64,000 bases of DNA from Patiria miniata (taxonomy: Eukaryota; Echinodermata; Asteroidea; Valvatida; Asterinidae), in contig NW_024037076.1 of assembly GCF_015706575.1 (NCBI RefSeq), positions 9,272,777 to 9,336,776 on the forward strand, written 5' to 3'. Below, piece after piece: positions 47,801 to 60,972 of this stretch. A program made the translations under genes and the position numbers. The notes below the pieces were generated by a model. The model made no database searches and was not told the DNA's origin. It saw nothing but the letters and a program-made list of their open reading frames with translations. How positions within the stretch are numbered: position 1 is the stretch's first letter; every line of letters begins with the position of its first letter.

Positions 47801-48165
47801 ATTCAAATCGAATCGTTTATGACTGTAAACTTTATGAAGATGCTGTATCTATGTGAAACTCTGAACACTGTGCTCAAATTAATTGTTTCATTTATTGTGA
47901 ATATGTTGTTTAATTGTCCCTGTGTTTAAATATTGTACTTTGGTGTGTAATTGCCCTTATTTTTTTCTATATGTGCCCTTATTTTTTTCTATATGTAATT
48001 TAATATATTTATTTGTAATTAATTGTCAGTTTCACATGCCTGTTAATGGGCCGAGTAATTAAATGAAGGGGAAAGCATCCTACTACTGTCACCTCGTCAA
48101 TTTTACCCCCCCCCCCGCCCCACCCGGCTGAGAGATGGTAAAAATAACCTGGCCCTTTTAGGGTT
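47800..48165. other. No gene seen; short tandem duplicate
   Basis: gcccttatttttttctatat occurs twice in tandem at about 47953-48000. A C-run at about 48105. Nothing coding. Confidence 0.45.
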
Positions 48166-48169
48166 AAAG

Positions 48170-49260
48170 GCATTGGGTTTGAGGGGTTAACTTCAAAAAT
48201 GAGAAGTTTAAATCACTGTGTCGAAGTTGAACAAACTGTTTTAAAGAAAAGGATATCTTCTTTCTTTAAATTAAGCCGTTTCACAGGCCCAGATACCAGA
48301 TACCCTTTTGCACAAACTTGGCCCAGTTCAGGTTTTGACCCTTGACAGATAAACAACGAATGCCCAATCATCCGTGGCCACATACGCATAATCAAGGTCT
48401 CATTAGAAAGAGGACGCACGTGATCTTTAACTTTATTACTTATTTGAAAATATTTATTAAATGTTTTTATAATTTACGTTTACATCTGAGTTTTCTCCTT
48501 TTTTTGCTGATACACCCGAATTAAGACTTGGGTCATAAAAAAATTGGTATTTGAAATATTAAATAATTAAGATAAATAGCGGCAGTTCATTGACCTCTCA
48601 AAGGTCACCCGTGGTCAGATATGAATGTTCACACATCTGAAAATTCATATAATTGCAAGAAGACCAACATTTGTGAAAAAAAGGGGTTTTGAATAGTAAA
48701 TCCTAAATATCTATAAATAGGGCAAACAAAGTTCATTGACCTCTTAAGGTTACCAGTGGTCAAATATGAAATGCCTCCATATCTGAAAATTTTCTTTATC
48801 GCATTAAGAACCAACATGCACAGTTTCATGCTTTAGTCACAAAGTGCACAATTCTGTCACTCAACAGCCACACTATTCGAACAGATAGTCTTTGTGTCTT
48901 TGCACTATAAATAAAACTACATTTGCCAGTCAAGATCACCACTGGGGGACATTATACATATGACTAAAATTTGAGGAAAGTAATGGTTTCTGTGATTTGG
49001 TCCTCATAATTAGAATTGTTCGTTGGAAATGTCTTAATTAATTGAAAAAGCAAAAGTGATGCACAACTGATATTGAAAAGTAGAGTATTTCCAACACTTA
49101 AGCGAAATCATACCCTTTGAATAGTGGAGCCTTGCAACGTTTCACCTTAAATGGCAATATAAAAAAGAGCATCTTAAGATCGTTACCGTCGATATTGTCA
49201 TAATCAGTGTCGTCATCATCAACATGGCACTGGCTTCTGCCCTCAAAACTCTTCAAAATG
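48170..49260. repeat. Single-arm copy of the 6.8-9.4 kb fold-back
   Basis: Collinear with 8190-9350 (shared: taaatcactgtgtcgaa, aatcatccgtggccacatac, ttggtcctcataattag). The mirror arm is missing here. Similar sequences (ggcccttttagggttaa) occur at 48150 and 49827 on either side, which may mark element ends. Confidence 0.7.
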
Positions 49261-50470
49261 TTCAGGAAGAGATGACTCTATACCGAACAAACTCATTTGA
49301 AATTTTCTGCCGAATGCCGTTATAGAGTGGTGGAATGGCGGAGAGGGAGTCGGGTCACGTCCCAATTGAGGCCTTTTCCCCCTCCCCCACGTGTGCTCCC
49401 CAATCCTGCACAACCCCTTAAAATGTTGGGGAGAAAGACATTTGTGTTTAATTTTTAAAAAATCATTGCGTGCTCCTTCTGCAAAAGAAACCACCTAAGT
49501 GGCCTCCCCAATGCCAACACTGACAAAATGGCAAGTTTTACAAAATAAATGACAGTCATCATCCGCCCCCCCCCCGGCTTCGCGCCGTAAAAACTGAATT
49601 TTCCCATATATACGTCGTGTACACAGAGCAGAGTTACCATTCGTGCATAATAATGGATAATTAATTAGCCATAATTCCAAAACCTTTTGACCTATAGTAA
49701 TGACATTTCTTGGGTATGTTTATGTTGAGTTGCGTCAAGCATGTACCGAGTTTCAAAATTGTTCGTCACTCCATGGCCGAGATCTTAGGGGCGGGGAATG
49801 CCCCCCCCCAGGATGAGAGATAACCCGGCCCTTTTAGGGTTAACTGTACTTCAATGGAAAGGACGTGATTGATCCTTTCTATATATGTAGTGAAGCTTTA
49901 AATGTAAAGTTTGTGTATGTTACACATTTATAATGTGTCAGGTGCTGTTTAAAGTCCCTGATGCTAAAATGTCTTTATAATTGTCTATTGTGATCATTTT
50001 TTTTCGTCGGAGGGTCTTCTGTAAATCTCCCTTAACCGGGCAGGATAAACGTGCATCTTCCTCCTTCGCAATTTGAGAAACATTTCCACAACAAAGATAA
50101 ACCGTGGTAAACCTGTATGGGATTAGCCGTGAAAGTATTGTGGGTATCTTTTTCAACAGAAATTCAAACTCTCTTTAAAAAAAATATGCACATATAAATC
50201 CCTAAAATCAGATAATGGAAAGTTCGTAGGCAAACTGTTTTAGGTCTATCTGGATGATACATGTATCAAGCCGGATGTATTCGTGTAGAAAAACCAGAGC
50301 ACGTAGCTGAGCACGTAGCTCCCTTGTGCGGCGGGCTTAAATCTGCAAATAAAGTGCTGGAATTGAAGGAACTGGAGCTATTTCAACACGCTTGGACAAA
50401 CAATGGTACCTTCATTACCAATTTCCTTCGGGCATTTTTTTCTAATAAAAGTCGAATTCCCTAAGCTATT
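49261..50470. other. No gene supported
   Basis: Short frames on both strands lack domains. The stretch 49560-49830 has C-runs and a copy of the ggcccttttagggttaa motif. Confidence 0.35.
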
Positions 50471-50489
50471 TTTATCGATAGGGAAATAT

Positions 50490-51005
50490 TTCACGCTGTA
50501 TATACTATCAACCAAAAAAGAAAGTCCCCCTAATACTTTGTCTAACTCAAAAGCTACTGCGCACCTCTCACTCAAATAACGACTAATCATTACAGAAACT
50601 CCTTAGCAATCCAGTCATACTCTTTATCTGGTCCAAAACAGTGACAATGTGTTTATGCATTTATGCAATTTAAGACAATGATCCCGAAAACAAGTTGCAC
50701 TTTTTGAAATCGTGCAAGTTGAGTCTGAACATTTTCATCTCTAACGCAATCGTCTATTTTCACCCTTTTCTTACTGCATACTTTTTATGTTATTCGAGGT
50801 TCAGTAAAGGAAGGTAAAATGATAAATTGCATAATTTCGTACACATTGTCACTGTTTTGGGCCAAATAAAGAGTATGACTGGATTGCTTAGGAGTTTCCG
50901 TCATGATTAGTCATTATTTGAGCGACAGGTGCTCTGTATTTTTTGAGTTAGACAACAAAGTATTAGGGGGAACTTTCTATTTTGGTTGAGTGTATTATTA
51001 CATGA
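50490..51005. mobile_element. Palindromic MITE
   Basis: Arms of about 150 bases at 50505-50655 and 50845-50995 are inverse copies (agtatgactggattgctta against aagcaatccagtcatactct; tttgagttagacaa against ttgtctaactcaaa). The loop is about 190 bases. No coding. Confidence 0.75.
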
Positions 51006-51059
51006 AACGCTAAAGCGTTCTCCAGATATTTTGTTTTGGGCGATTAAGCTTCTCCGTGT

Positions 51060-51985
51060 GCAGTGGGCTTGGTTTATGTTAAAATGACGTCACAATTACG
51101 ACCCGGACAGGCAGAAATGTCGAGAAAAGTCAGAGGTCAAATAACACACCTCTACACATCCCCTGTCCATCTCCTCCTGTATGCTTCATCTTATTGGGGT
51201 GGTTCAGCCTCGATCCATATGGTGGCAACGGTACGTGCCAAGGACCGGATTTTCGTCTATAAACACCGCTTGGACTGTCTTTTGATGATCGGCGTTCCAA
51301 GAATGGCCCGTTTTTGCGGCATATACAGAAAACTCCTACCCGACCGTCAGGCTAGGCAAACTCACCACACGACCACAGCCACGGCAACGTGCATTGTACG
51401 TACTCATGTGCTGTACATACACCCGCGATACGCGTCGAGTGCACATAACCACCGAACTGAACTAAGTTTGTGCGCTGCACGCATGGCAGACATACAATGT
51501 TTACGGCGGGGTGCTCCAGCACGCATCGACTTGCAACACGGCACATGGCAATACCAGGAAGCCATCGATGATCTGAATCAGCATCCCAGTGCCGAAACAA
51601 AAACTCCTTGATCGGCATGACCTCTCGTGGACATCCGCACTCCTGTCATTCACCGGCGCTGCACCTAATTCGTGAAGACGGCGCCAGCAGCATAGCAACG
51701 CAAGCAAAACCACATCTTCCCAGTCGACAGTGTGTGACATCACTGCGCTCCAAGAGCACCGCCCATCCTGCCAGCGACCTCGCCGGATAATTCTTCCAAC
51801 TGGTACGTACGTGCATTCAGATGACCCGATTATAGCAGTACTTACCCCAATCAATTACACAGCAAAAAAAACTGAACGGGTGTCACAATTCACTTTGTAC
51901 ATGTTGTAAGTTATATCAGTTTGAACTATCGCTGTTTAATACGTCTGTATATAAAGTTGTCAGAGTTGTATAGACTTAAGGTTTT
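51060..51985 (+). other. Unrecognised 182-codon open frame and flanks
   Basis: 51063-51611 is open for 182 codons (MGLVYVKMTSQLRPGQ start). It is His/Arg/Thr-rich with no domain I recognise, and the opposite strand is also open over part of it. Probably non-coding or an old insertion. Confidence 0.25.
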
Positions 51986-51989
51986 TTGA

Positions 51990-54125
51990 ATTATTATAAA
52001 GCCATTCTCCTCTGCGTGCAACGCGACAGTGTAAATCTGATTTCGATGCCAAATTTTGCACGGACAACACTAATGACTAAGTTAAAGTATGTAACAACAC
52101 TGAACATACTTAATCATTGTAGTCAAAGCAGCAGCAAGCTAGATCACCCTGTCTGTCATACTCTGCATACTAAAATGTGCTATAGTTGTAGCCGAAACCA
52201 AGCAACATGGCCTGATATCCTGAAATGAACTGGCACTGCTAGGCTGAAGACTTGGCGGAGGAATTCATACTTTGGAAACGCTTGATCCTGTAAACGCAGG
52301 ACAACTATATTAGCCAGCCAGGAATAAAGATCAAGATTGCTATTGGCGCAGAGGGTTTGAGACGCCGTAATGCGTTCGGTCTATCACAAGAAGACCTAGC
52401 AAAGCCAGATAAACTGTGGGCACATTTTAAAGACCAGTTATGGATAAAATGTTAATGTCCGTTTCAATAGGCTTGAACTTATGCGTTACTGACAAAAACA
52501 AAATGAAAACGAAATGAATTTGCCAATAGGTTTAGGGATATTAGTCCAATCATTGCGCGTGCGACGTTTTGCTCGCAGAACTCAAATGAACGAGAAGTTG
52601 AGCTAGTTATTGCATCTACACCACTAGAGCGATTTCGACAGAGTTTGCTTGAAAAGGCCCATGGCTGTAATTATGAAGCAATCTCGAGGAGGGGCGCCAC
52701 TGTGAGGTCATGGCTGCCAGTAATCAGTGCTTGCACACACTCTCAAGTGAATCCACTGTGCAAACATGTGTTGCTTCCTACTGTGACACGTGCAAAGCCT
52801 GTGGTAGCAAGGACAACGAAACCAAAACTCGGCGACGAGAACGCTTGTATAAAGCAAATCACATAGGGGACGCCGACGGCCGCAGAGCGTTTCCAGAAAA
52901 CTAGAGGCTAGTAATCGTAGCCTCTCCCAATAGCGGAAGTGCTTCCAATGACAGATACCTCACATGTGACAAGGAAGAACAAGAGTAACTCGAGGATGAC
53001 CAAGCCGCAGTTGATGTGCCGTCCGAAACATTCAGCTCCATTACCTTATCAGTATCAGACATGTGCACAACAAGCACCGACGAGAAACAGCCGAGGCCTT
53101 CACCAGACTAGATGACATATTGTGATCTGTCCCGATCGTCTCGGGCAACACCACCATCACGTTCAGAATGACACGGGGGAGAGTGCTAATGCCTTACCAG
53201 TTCGCACGACGCGTCAAATATGAAACAAGTGGAGGAACCAACTCTCCCCATCCAAACCAATCCGAAGGCATACAATGGCTCCGAAATCACCTGCTACGGA
53301 TGCAAGCAGAATGACTTGAGCCGTGAGAAGTTATTTGTGGTAGACGAGCCAGATCCTGTTATTGCTGGGGTCCCTAAAAGCCGCACCCTAGACTTGGTGA
53401 TGACGATCCATACTGGCACACATGTTCCACAGCCTCAGGTACCGACAGGGCCCCCACAAGAATCGGGGGATGATCCTAACACTCCGGTGAGGACAAACAA
53501 GACACGAGGCAACGGTACCCAATGCTGTTTGACACACCCTAGGTAACTTTAAGGCGCGCATTTGCCTACATCCCAAGCCAGATGCTCAACCCTACATGGA
53601 CCCGCCACGTGAGTGGAGCGTTTACATCACACCCAAATTGCAAGCCGAGCTGAGCAAGATGGAGAAAGACTTGGTCATAAGAAGAATCTCCCGACACTTG
53701 GACTGGTGCAGCTCGATTAACAACGGCTGTTTAAAAAAAAAGACGGCTCACTCAGGCCGTGTATCTATCCAAAGCAACTTTTTAAAACGGTGTCCACATA
53801 AGATCCCCTCTGAAAGAGCTTAATCCAGAATTTACACTGGCAAAGTTCGTTTCCAAACTAGCCACCAAAAGCAGGGTATTTGTCCGTCCACATCGTAGAG
53901 GAATTCCAGGAGCTGACTAAATTTAGAACACTATTGGGCCGCAATACTGCGCTCGTCGCCTACCTTTCGGCTTATCAGTGATGCAGATTATAATGAATGG
54001 ACCGCATCATAAAAAGCCAGGTGCCTGAATGTGTTGAAATCGCCGATGACGGTCGGACGGAGCGGGAGCATGACGGGCACCTCATTGCTCGGATGAAAAG
54101 CGTCAATAAGAGAGGTCATCATTTT
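51990..54125 (+). pseudogene. Decayed Gypsy-type gag-protease-RT
   Basis: Pieces in several frames follow the order of a Gypsy element. Gag: LWAHFKDQL at about 52.4 kb, then REVELVIASTPLERFRQSLL. A CKACGSK remnant follows. Protease region: KAYNGSEITCYG at about 53.25 kb and FVVDEPDPVIAG. RT: KLQAELSKMEKD, LKRCPHKIP, LNPEFTLAKFVSKL, then IADDGRTEREHDGHL at about 54.05 kb. Frameshifts and stops are frequent. LTRs and integrase were not found. Confidence 0.65.
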
Positions 54126-57100
54126 CTTAATGGTTGGAATAATTAAACCTTAAAGATTCTGGTCTGATACGTCTTGACGCTGGTAACTGGGTTTGATGAA
54201 ATAGTTTTAACTGGGTAATACGAAAAAAATAAAATCTTCCGTTAGGACAACGCGGAATCTGAATGTGTGCTTGATATAACTGTTGCCTAAATTAAAATCA
54301 CTTTAATTCATACGGTAACAATAAAGCCAATACGATGGTCTGCTGAGTGTAATAATTTACGAATCTGTATCCTTGAATCCTTTTAAAAATCGACATGTTA
54401 ATCAAATACGCAACATTACATTGAAGCAACATTATGTAAAAGCCTAGTTGGGCAATTGCTAAGTACTCTAGCGGCAATTTCTTTTTTATTTCGGATTTCA
54501 TTTTATGCAAATAGAATTTGAAAGGTTATAAAGCAAAACGATAACTACCCCCCTGATCATGATGTAAACAAAAATGAATGTCGACCACAGAAAAGCACTA
54601 AGAAGCTGTGATAAACGTTTCAGTTTTTAATTCAATAGCATTTATTAAGGCAAACTAACAAGTAGAATAAGTCATTCCATTAGATGCAACGATACATAGT
54701 CAGAGGTGCCGATGGTTAGGACAAAACGATTTCCTGAACCCAAGTACAACTACTTCAAAACTGTCAAACAAGAACTATTGTCAAACCACAGTCATGTACT
54801 GGATAGAGTAGTACAATAAAATAACGCGCATAAAAAAGTAAGCTGCTTTGCCCCAACATCACTTGCACTTGATACATCAGGATTCCAAAATCTGAAAAGG
54901 GTTCATGCATTTAAACTACTAGTACCGGGGTATTTCTTATGGATATTTTCTGGACCGGCACGAGGGCAAACTGTGTCCCCCATTTTTATTTCCATATTCG
55001 ACAGCCTATTTTCATAAATTTTTGCAGGAAAGTTGGTTGGCATATTATTTACTAGGTGACCTTGTGTGGACGCGCCTCGGTGACCAAAAGAGGGCGTTTT
55101 ACTGTCTGTAGCCTATTAATTGGTCTAAAACGGTACTTATATGGCATGATTTTAACATTCAAACGCTATCAAGTTTGTTAAAAAAATCCTATCGGTCAAT
55201 ATCCATCCAATTACACAACTTTGGCAAGCAAATATATACCCACTAGCCCACTAAAATCGGCTCTATTGAAGTACTTTGGTATTGTCAGACATGCTCAATA
55301 TTTAATTATGCAAGAACTACCAAAAATAGCAAACCCACCCCCCCCCCCCCAAAAAAAAGGGTTGGTAGGAAAAAAACAAGAAGAAACCTGACAATTATTA
55401 GTGACAATTATACGCGGCTTTTCACGCGATATTGGATTCCCGTCATGCATTGTATGTGGTTACGTGACTATGTTATTTAGTGTTAAGTGGAAAGTTGGTT
55501 GGTTTGTTCGGTCACAGAAAGGTTTTACTCACAAAAGTGCATATTTCCATGTTTTTATACAAAACATTACCAAAAATGCTACAATTCCACTAGTGTCTTT
55601 GAAACGGTTGGCAAGGGCAACCATTGTCATCCTACAGGCTTTGTTTTGGCACCATATTCATCACCGATGAAGGTAAGGAAAAGTCAGTAAATTTCATCTG
55701 GATCAACATAATCGTTCTAGAGCTATCATAAAAAAAGTTTCTTGAGGGGACACATACAGCCCACCCCACTGATCCGATAGGGCTAGGGTTAAACAAAGCA
55801 ACCACGTATACAGTTATACATGATGGATTTACATCTGATGGATTAATATACAAACAAACGCTAAAGCAAAGGCTCTCCTAACTTTCAGGTAAAAAACTAA
55901 ATCAAATGATTCCGAAGTGAGTATTATCTATTATCATCCCGGGATGTGTTATTCACATTGTTAATTGCTACTATCTATCAAGCCAGGTCAGAAAGTACCC
56001 GTCTCTATCTTTCAATGGAATTTAATGCTACGTGCGGAGGCGTTTGGACAACAAGCAATTAAAACAAACATCTAGATTTCTATCTCGCTGAGGCGACTTA
56101 CTATCTCGCAGCCGGGAGCTTCCATTTCGGAAAAAGTAACTCAAGATGGCGAGTCGCCGCGGTGAGATGGGAGTCGCGCCGCAGCGAGATACTAATTAGG
56201 ATTTTTTTAATTGCCACTGGCCCTTCTACGCTTCCGTATGTTCGTTATTAAAACTAAGAGTGATTGATACAAAATATCTGGATGTTATCCTGGAATTAGA
56301 TTGAAACTACTTGAAACTCATCTCTCCTGCATTCGCTTCTTTCGGTTTCATAAAATAACTGAATTCAAACAGTTGGTTTCCATCTGAAATAAAAAGTATA
56401 GGAAAAATGACGATTTACATATCATAAAATTATAATATGGCACATCACGGTCTCTGGTATTATAAAGACAATCTTAACTGTCTTCTATACTGCCTGTTAT
56501 GGAATTCTCCATTGCAATTCAACATTTCTACGAAAGCCAGGTAAAACATAAGCATTATACCAAGTAACGATCAGTATCTTTCATTCATGCAGGTAAAACA
56601 AAATACGTATAATAGTATTTCGAATTATCGCCAATAAGACTGAAGTAAACAATTTACTGCCCTAACCTTGTTCAATGGAACTATTTTGAAGAAAAGTGAT
56701 CACTTTTATTATTGAAATATTAGTCAGCCACTAAAACTATTTGTGCATGCCACAGCTTTGCAAGACAATTACGGGGTACTTTGGTCGTCACTTGAAAATA
56801 CTAATACACAAAATGGAAAAAAAAAACACCTTCCCATACGATGGTAAATCTTCAGTCGCTACGCCAAGACTTACTCCACCTGAAATGATTGCACAAATTA
56901 CGCGATAGTTTGTTGCGCAAGTCGCAGACTTATGCTGCCTCACCCTCACCCACCAACTGGATGTCAACAAAATAATTTGGTTTTTATCTAAACCTTGACG
57001 CAGTACCAGTACAATTGGCGAAAAACGGGAAACGCATTATGTACCGTAAGTATAATAATTGAAAAATGACGATTGTAAAAAGGAGATCTCTTTCTAAAGA

Positions 57101-57180
57101 AGAATTATAAAGTGCAACCAACCATGGGTATTTATTTCATCATTCATGACAGTAATTCGTAAATTCTTAAAGAATACCTA
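54126..57180. other. No gene supported
   Basis: AT-rich. 56230-56400 resembles 20250-20400 of the caspase intron. 56070-56200 carries ctatctcgcagccggg/cgcagcgagatac, a short inverted motif. Short frames at 55401-55690 lack domains. Confidence 0.4.
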
Positions 57181-57182
57181 AA

Positions 57183-57247
57183 ATGGGATTTCCAGACTAA
57201 GGATTTTGTGAAGCTGGGGCGTTGTCCCCATGTCCATGAGCTCCTGC
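57183..57247 (-). pseudogene. Pseudo-microexon, copy of the caspase linker exons
   Basis: Acceptor TTTCTGATGCAG and donor-like TTTTAG|GTATTC flank a 65-base relative of the 42-base microexons at 21.2 and 21.7 kb, with a 23-base 5' extension. In the family frame a TAG replaces the Ser-preceding codon (CCT TAG TCT GGA), so it is not translatable as is. The surrounding 56.2-57.3 kb also resembles 20.2-21.3 kb, so a whole intron-exon block was copied. Confidence 0.55.
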
Positions 57248-57931
57248 ATCAGAAAGAAATAACAATTTCAAAGATTGGCGTTTGAAGAATTACAAACGCT
57301 GGGTGATCAGGATTGAAACGTTTTCGTGGGACATTGCCCACTTAAGTTGTGAATATGCTCATAGCAAAAAAATTGCAAATTTCATCTTTCTCTAGTAAAA
57401 CCATTAGTTTTAACTTGAACAAAAAATTCATCCATCTGTATTTTTGTTGTATTTCAGTATACATTTTATTTACAGTTAAATCTTACTTCCGATTTGATGA
57501 CGTCATCAGTTTAAATGTTGACGTCTTTAGTTATATTGATTAAGTTCAGACAGAATAACAATTCATTATGCGGTTAAAAACACATTGAACATATTGAAAT
57601 GATAATGAATATTTATGTGTATGTATTTAACACTTAACTTCCGGTTTGATGTCGTCACAATATTTGAACGCCCAAGGTCAGCATTGTACCGAATAGATTT
57701 ATGCTATGAGGTACGAACATAGTCGTTAAAAGCGGATCAAATACCGAATTTGAATTTAAATGAAACAAAACTTATCATTTGTTCATTCTCCCCACAACAA
57801 CTTCCAGTCTGATGACGTCACGACGTCACGACTAATTACAAGTTCTGTCTGTCCATTTTTTTTTACACATCCTCTTTTTTTTACAATCTGATTTTTGTTT
57901 AAAATTCAACCTAGTAATCTTCCTCATCATG

Positions 57932-58048
57932 TTAATTGCCAGCATATTCACATATGTCATCATAGTCCAGTGTTTTAATCTGGTCGCGGTCTCTAAGTTG
58001 GACATCAGCGTTGGCCTTGGATTTGTCTCTCTTCACCACAGACCCCAA
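57932..58048 (-). CDS. GPKOW: GPKOW-like gene, terminal exon
   Basis: Acceptor TTTTTTCCTCCAG, phase 0, TAA at 57934-57932. It encodes the last part of the C-terminal KOW region: LGSVVKRDKSKA, then DVQLRDR, and ends DDICEYAGN. The family (G-patch and KOW protein of the spliceosome, homologous to yeast Spp2) ends with a comparable DxICxY motif. Of the four exons this one, with the preceding KOW exon, best supports the name. Confidence 0.75.
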   Translation of the reverse strand: MGSVVKRDKSKANADVQLRDRDQIKTLDYDDICEYAGN

Positions 58049-59695
58049 CTGGAGGAAAAAAGAAATAGTCAGTGGGCTTGTGGAGCCAATGATGCATTTT
58101 CAGATGTAATCTTTCAATCTCTTTCCCAAGCTAGTTCAACACACTGATCTCTATATGATCATACACCAGTCACACAGTTGAATTTGCATTTGACCACTTT
58201 GCCCCCAATCTTCCAAAAATGGCCACCGATATTTACGAATGTTCTACGCCTACATACAGCATGCGCTGTATCAAGATTTGATGCGAATTTTGGTCACATA
58301 CATGTACACATTTTATGATGTTCTAAAAAGGACACACTCTGTTGTGATTATATTTCCAAATGTCACAAACAGTGAACTGCAGCATTCAAAAGGTAAACCC
58401 AGACATTTGAAAATTGTGAACGCCAACTTGTCCTTTATAGATCACTAGCACTAGCTGGTCTCTCCGATGTAGCTTCAAATAACTTTCTTCTGCTGCTTTC
58501 TGTACACTAATCCAGTCTTTATATAGAGATCGATGGTTCAACACCACTTAATGCCATTTGCCCAATTCTTTTTTGGGTGGTGAAGTAAACCAGAAATCTA
58601 GCTAAACATGCAATCTGGGTGCGATTTTTTTTTTTCCAGCCAATAATATGGGAGTTGGCAGAATGGTTTCATTTCAAACCAAAACTTATTTACCCTTTGG
58701 GGGCATTTCACAAGCTTAAATGGGCACATCTGGCATATGAACCAAAGCCTACATAATGACTAAAAGCAATTTAATTAACTTGGTATTTTTTTTAACGTAA
58801 AACTATGTTTTCTAAAAGTGGCCATGGTAGGAGGAAAATAATGATTTTTAAATAAAAGGCCATACGTATGTCGTTTTTGGTCTGAAATCAGCAAAAAAAG
58901 TGTAATTCAATATACATATGGGCAATTCCATGAGAATGTAGACATGGCTGAAAAATGGAAAAATTATGAAATCTTCAAAACTGCAAGCATCAATATCTCA
59001 AATGTGGTATCCAATTAAAGGGCACATTCAAGATCTTTCATTTGAGTGATGTGGCAGTGAGATGGAATAGGGTTTAACATTTTTTCTTGGCTAACCTAAG
59101 CCACCCCAAACCTTTCAAATGCAACTGCATGTTTTGTTTGACTCTGTTAGAGTGAGAACTGCACTAGTAAACTGATTATGCTTTACACGGGGTCAAGCAT
59201 ACAACCATTAATCAGAGTCCAACTGTTTTGGTGTTGAGTTTGCCATATGTGACCCACTCCAGGAAAAGGTGATATAAGTCGTAAAAAATTACATTCAAGT
59301 TATATACACTATTGATTCGACAATGATTATTTTTAATGATTTTTGGAAAAAAGAGACTTTTTGAAACCAGATTACTATCTTTTGGCTAATTTGCATATTG
59401 ATTAAAATTATAGTTTTTGGATGTAAAATAAAGATAACAATGCACACAAAAGTGAAACATTAAAAAAAAAAAAAGTGACATATTATTTGTAATTTTGCTT
59501 TTAAATAAACCACTTAGACTTCTTAGGGCAACTAAGCTAAATTCCGAAAATTGCAAACACCCCGAAAATGACAAACGAAAAACCGAAACCGACCTGACTC
59601 CACTGAAATGGTTGGGAAAACCGACCCGAAGTCAGTTTCGGGTCGGGCCGGGTCGGTTTTGGTTCGGGTTGGCACAAAATTAATCAGGAGTGTAC

Positions 59696-59781
59696 CTGTC
59701 CACGTAGTTTCCCAGCAACGATCATGACACATGCCATGTCTCCTTTTGGGATTAATGTCTCTAGCATGCTTTGGTCAATAT
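59696..59781 (-). CDS. GPKOW: GPKOW-like gene, penultimate exon (KOW motif)
   Basis: Acceptor CTTTTGACAG, donor GGACAG|GTACAC, 86 bases, phase 1 entry and phase 0 exit. Encodes DQSMLETLIPKGD then VMIVAGKLRGQ. DMLETLVPK-like sequence followed by a KOW strand is characteristic of GPKOW. The KOW fold continues across the intron into the terminal exon. Confidence 0.75.
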
Positions 59782-60644
59782 CTGTCAAAAGAACACAAAA
59801 CACACACGAACAATTGTGAACTGTGAAATAAACAAAATGCAACTTGTTCATTCACCTGATGCAGATGAAATGCATTGATGGGTACTGAGAAAAAGGGAAC
59901 TTATTACATGTTCAAGTGCAGACAACAAAAGTAATCCAGTTCCTATATTTTACAAGAACATGGGGTTTGAACAACTTAGTACATTATCAAGCCTGTGTTT
60001 GACCTGTGACCATGTTTGAGGTGAGCCAAGTGAAGGTTAAAATCAAAAGTTTGAAAGCATGTTGAGATATTTCTAAAAACAACTTCCCACAGGTGGCACT
60101 TTCCACTAGCCGAAATGAAATACATTTAAGGCCAATTTACGCATACGTGACATTGTCGCATGACAATGTTGCGCATTATTATAAACAAGCACAAATAAAT
60201 GATTGATAGCATGCAAGATTTTGTGGCTAGATGTAAAAATGCACATTGATATGTCTATAATTTTACTTGTAAAATATGAGCCATAATGTCGCGTATGTGT
60301 AAATTGGCCTTTACACATGATGAAATGACATGGTAGGCCTACATTTTTACAAACTTCAAAAGGAGAAATTATCATGAATTTGGAAACATAAGGGTCATAA
60401 CGGAACTTTTTTGAACATGTTCCCCTCTGCCCTTGACTAGGGCAGTTAAAGGGGTGAATATCAACAATTATTATATTATAAACTGCAACATTTTAAGTAA
60501 GGATGTTGAGCAAACACATATCAATCAAACAAACCAAGAGTCTTTATAATGGGATTTTTCCCTTCGCCGATGTATTTATAAAAACACTGTAACATACTAA
60601 GTCATTTTCACGGGCTTGCAAGAAAAAAATCACAAACTTACTCA

Positions 60645-60728
60645 TGTGGGACTTGAACCCACAACATCCTGTTACTAGTGCAGAAAACAACAAATGTTTG
60701 GTTGCGGTACCCGCTGCTACATCGCCTC
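60645..60728 (-). repeat. tRNA-like SINE head, minus strand
   Basis: B-box-like GGTTCAAGTCC (plus 60659-60669) and an A-box-like TGTAGCAGCGG upstream on the minus strand. Pairs with the inverse copy at 60753-60828 through ctgttactagtgcag/ctgcactagtaagcag. Lies in a GPKOW intron. Confidence 0.5.
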
Positions 60729-60752
60729 GAACCAGCCAGCCAACACCAGAAA

Positions 60753-60828
60753 GCTCAGTGGTCTAGTGGTAGGACATCTGCACTAGTAAGCAGGAGGCCA
60801 TGGGTTCGAGTCCCACCTGAATAAGCTT
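60753..60828 (+). repeat. tRNA-like SINE head, plus strand
   Basis: A-box TGGTCTAGTGG at 60759-60769 and B-box GGTTCGAGTCC at 60803-60813, spaced as in tRNA genes. The stem-loop around the anticodon position and the acceptor end do not form a clean functional tRNA, so a tRNA-derived repeat is preferred. Confidence 0.55.
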
Positions 60829-60972
60829 GTGAATGTTTCCAGCAAGCCCTCGGACAACATTGAGTATACAGTGTTTATAAATATACATGCGAAGGGCAAA
60901 ACCCCACGTAACATTTACATCTCCCTATGCAACTTCCATCTTATTAAAAAAAACACATCAAGGGTATCTTGC

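Noticed and set aside
51063..51611. 182-codon open frame
   Set aside because: No recognisable domain, odd composition, overlapping open frame on the other strand and no splice or promoter support.
60753..60828. Functional tRNA gene
   Set aside because: A and B boxes are present but the acceptor stem and anticodon arm do not fold cleanly, and an inverted copy lies next to it.
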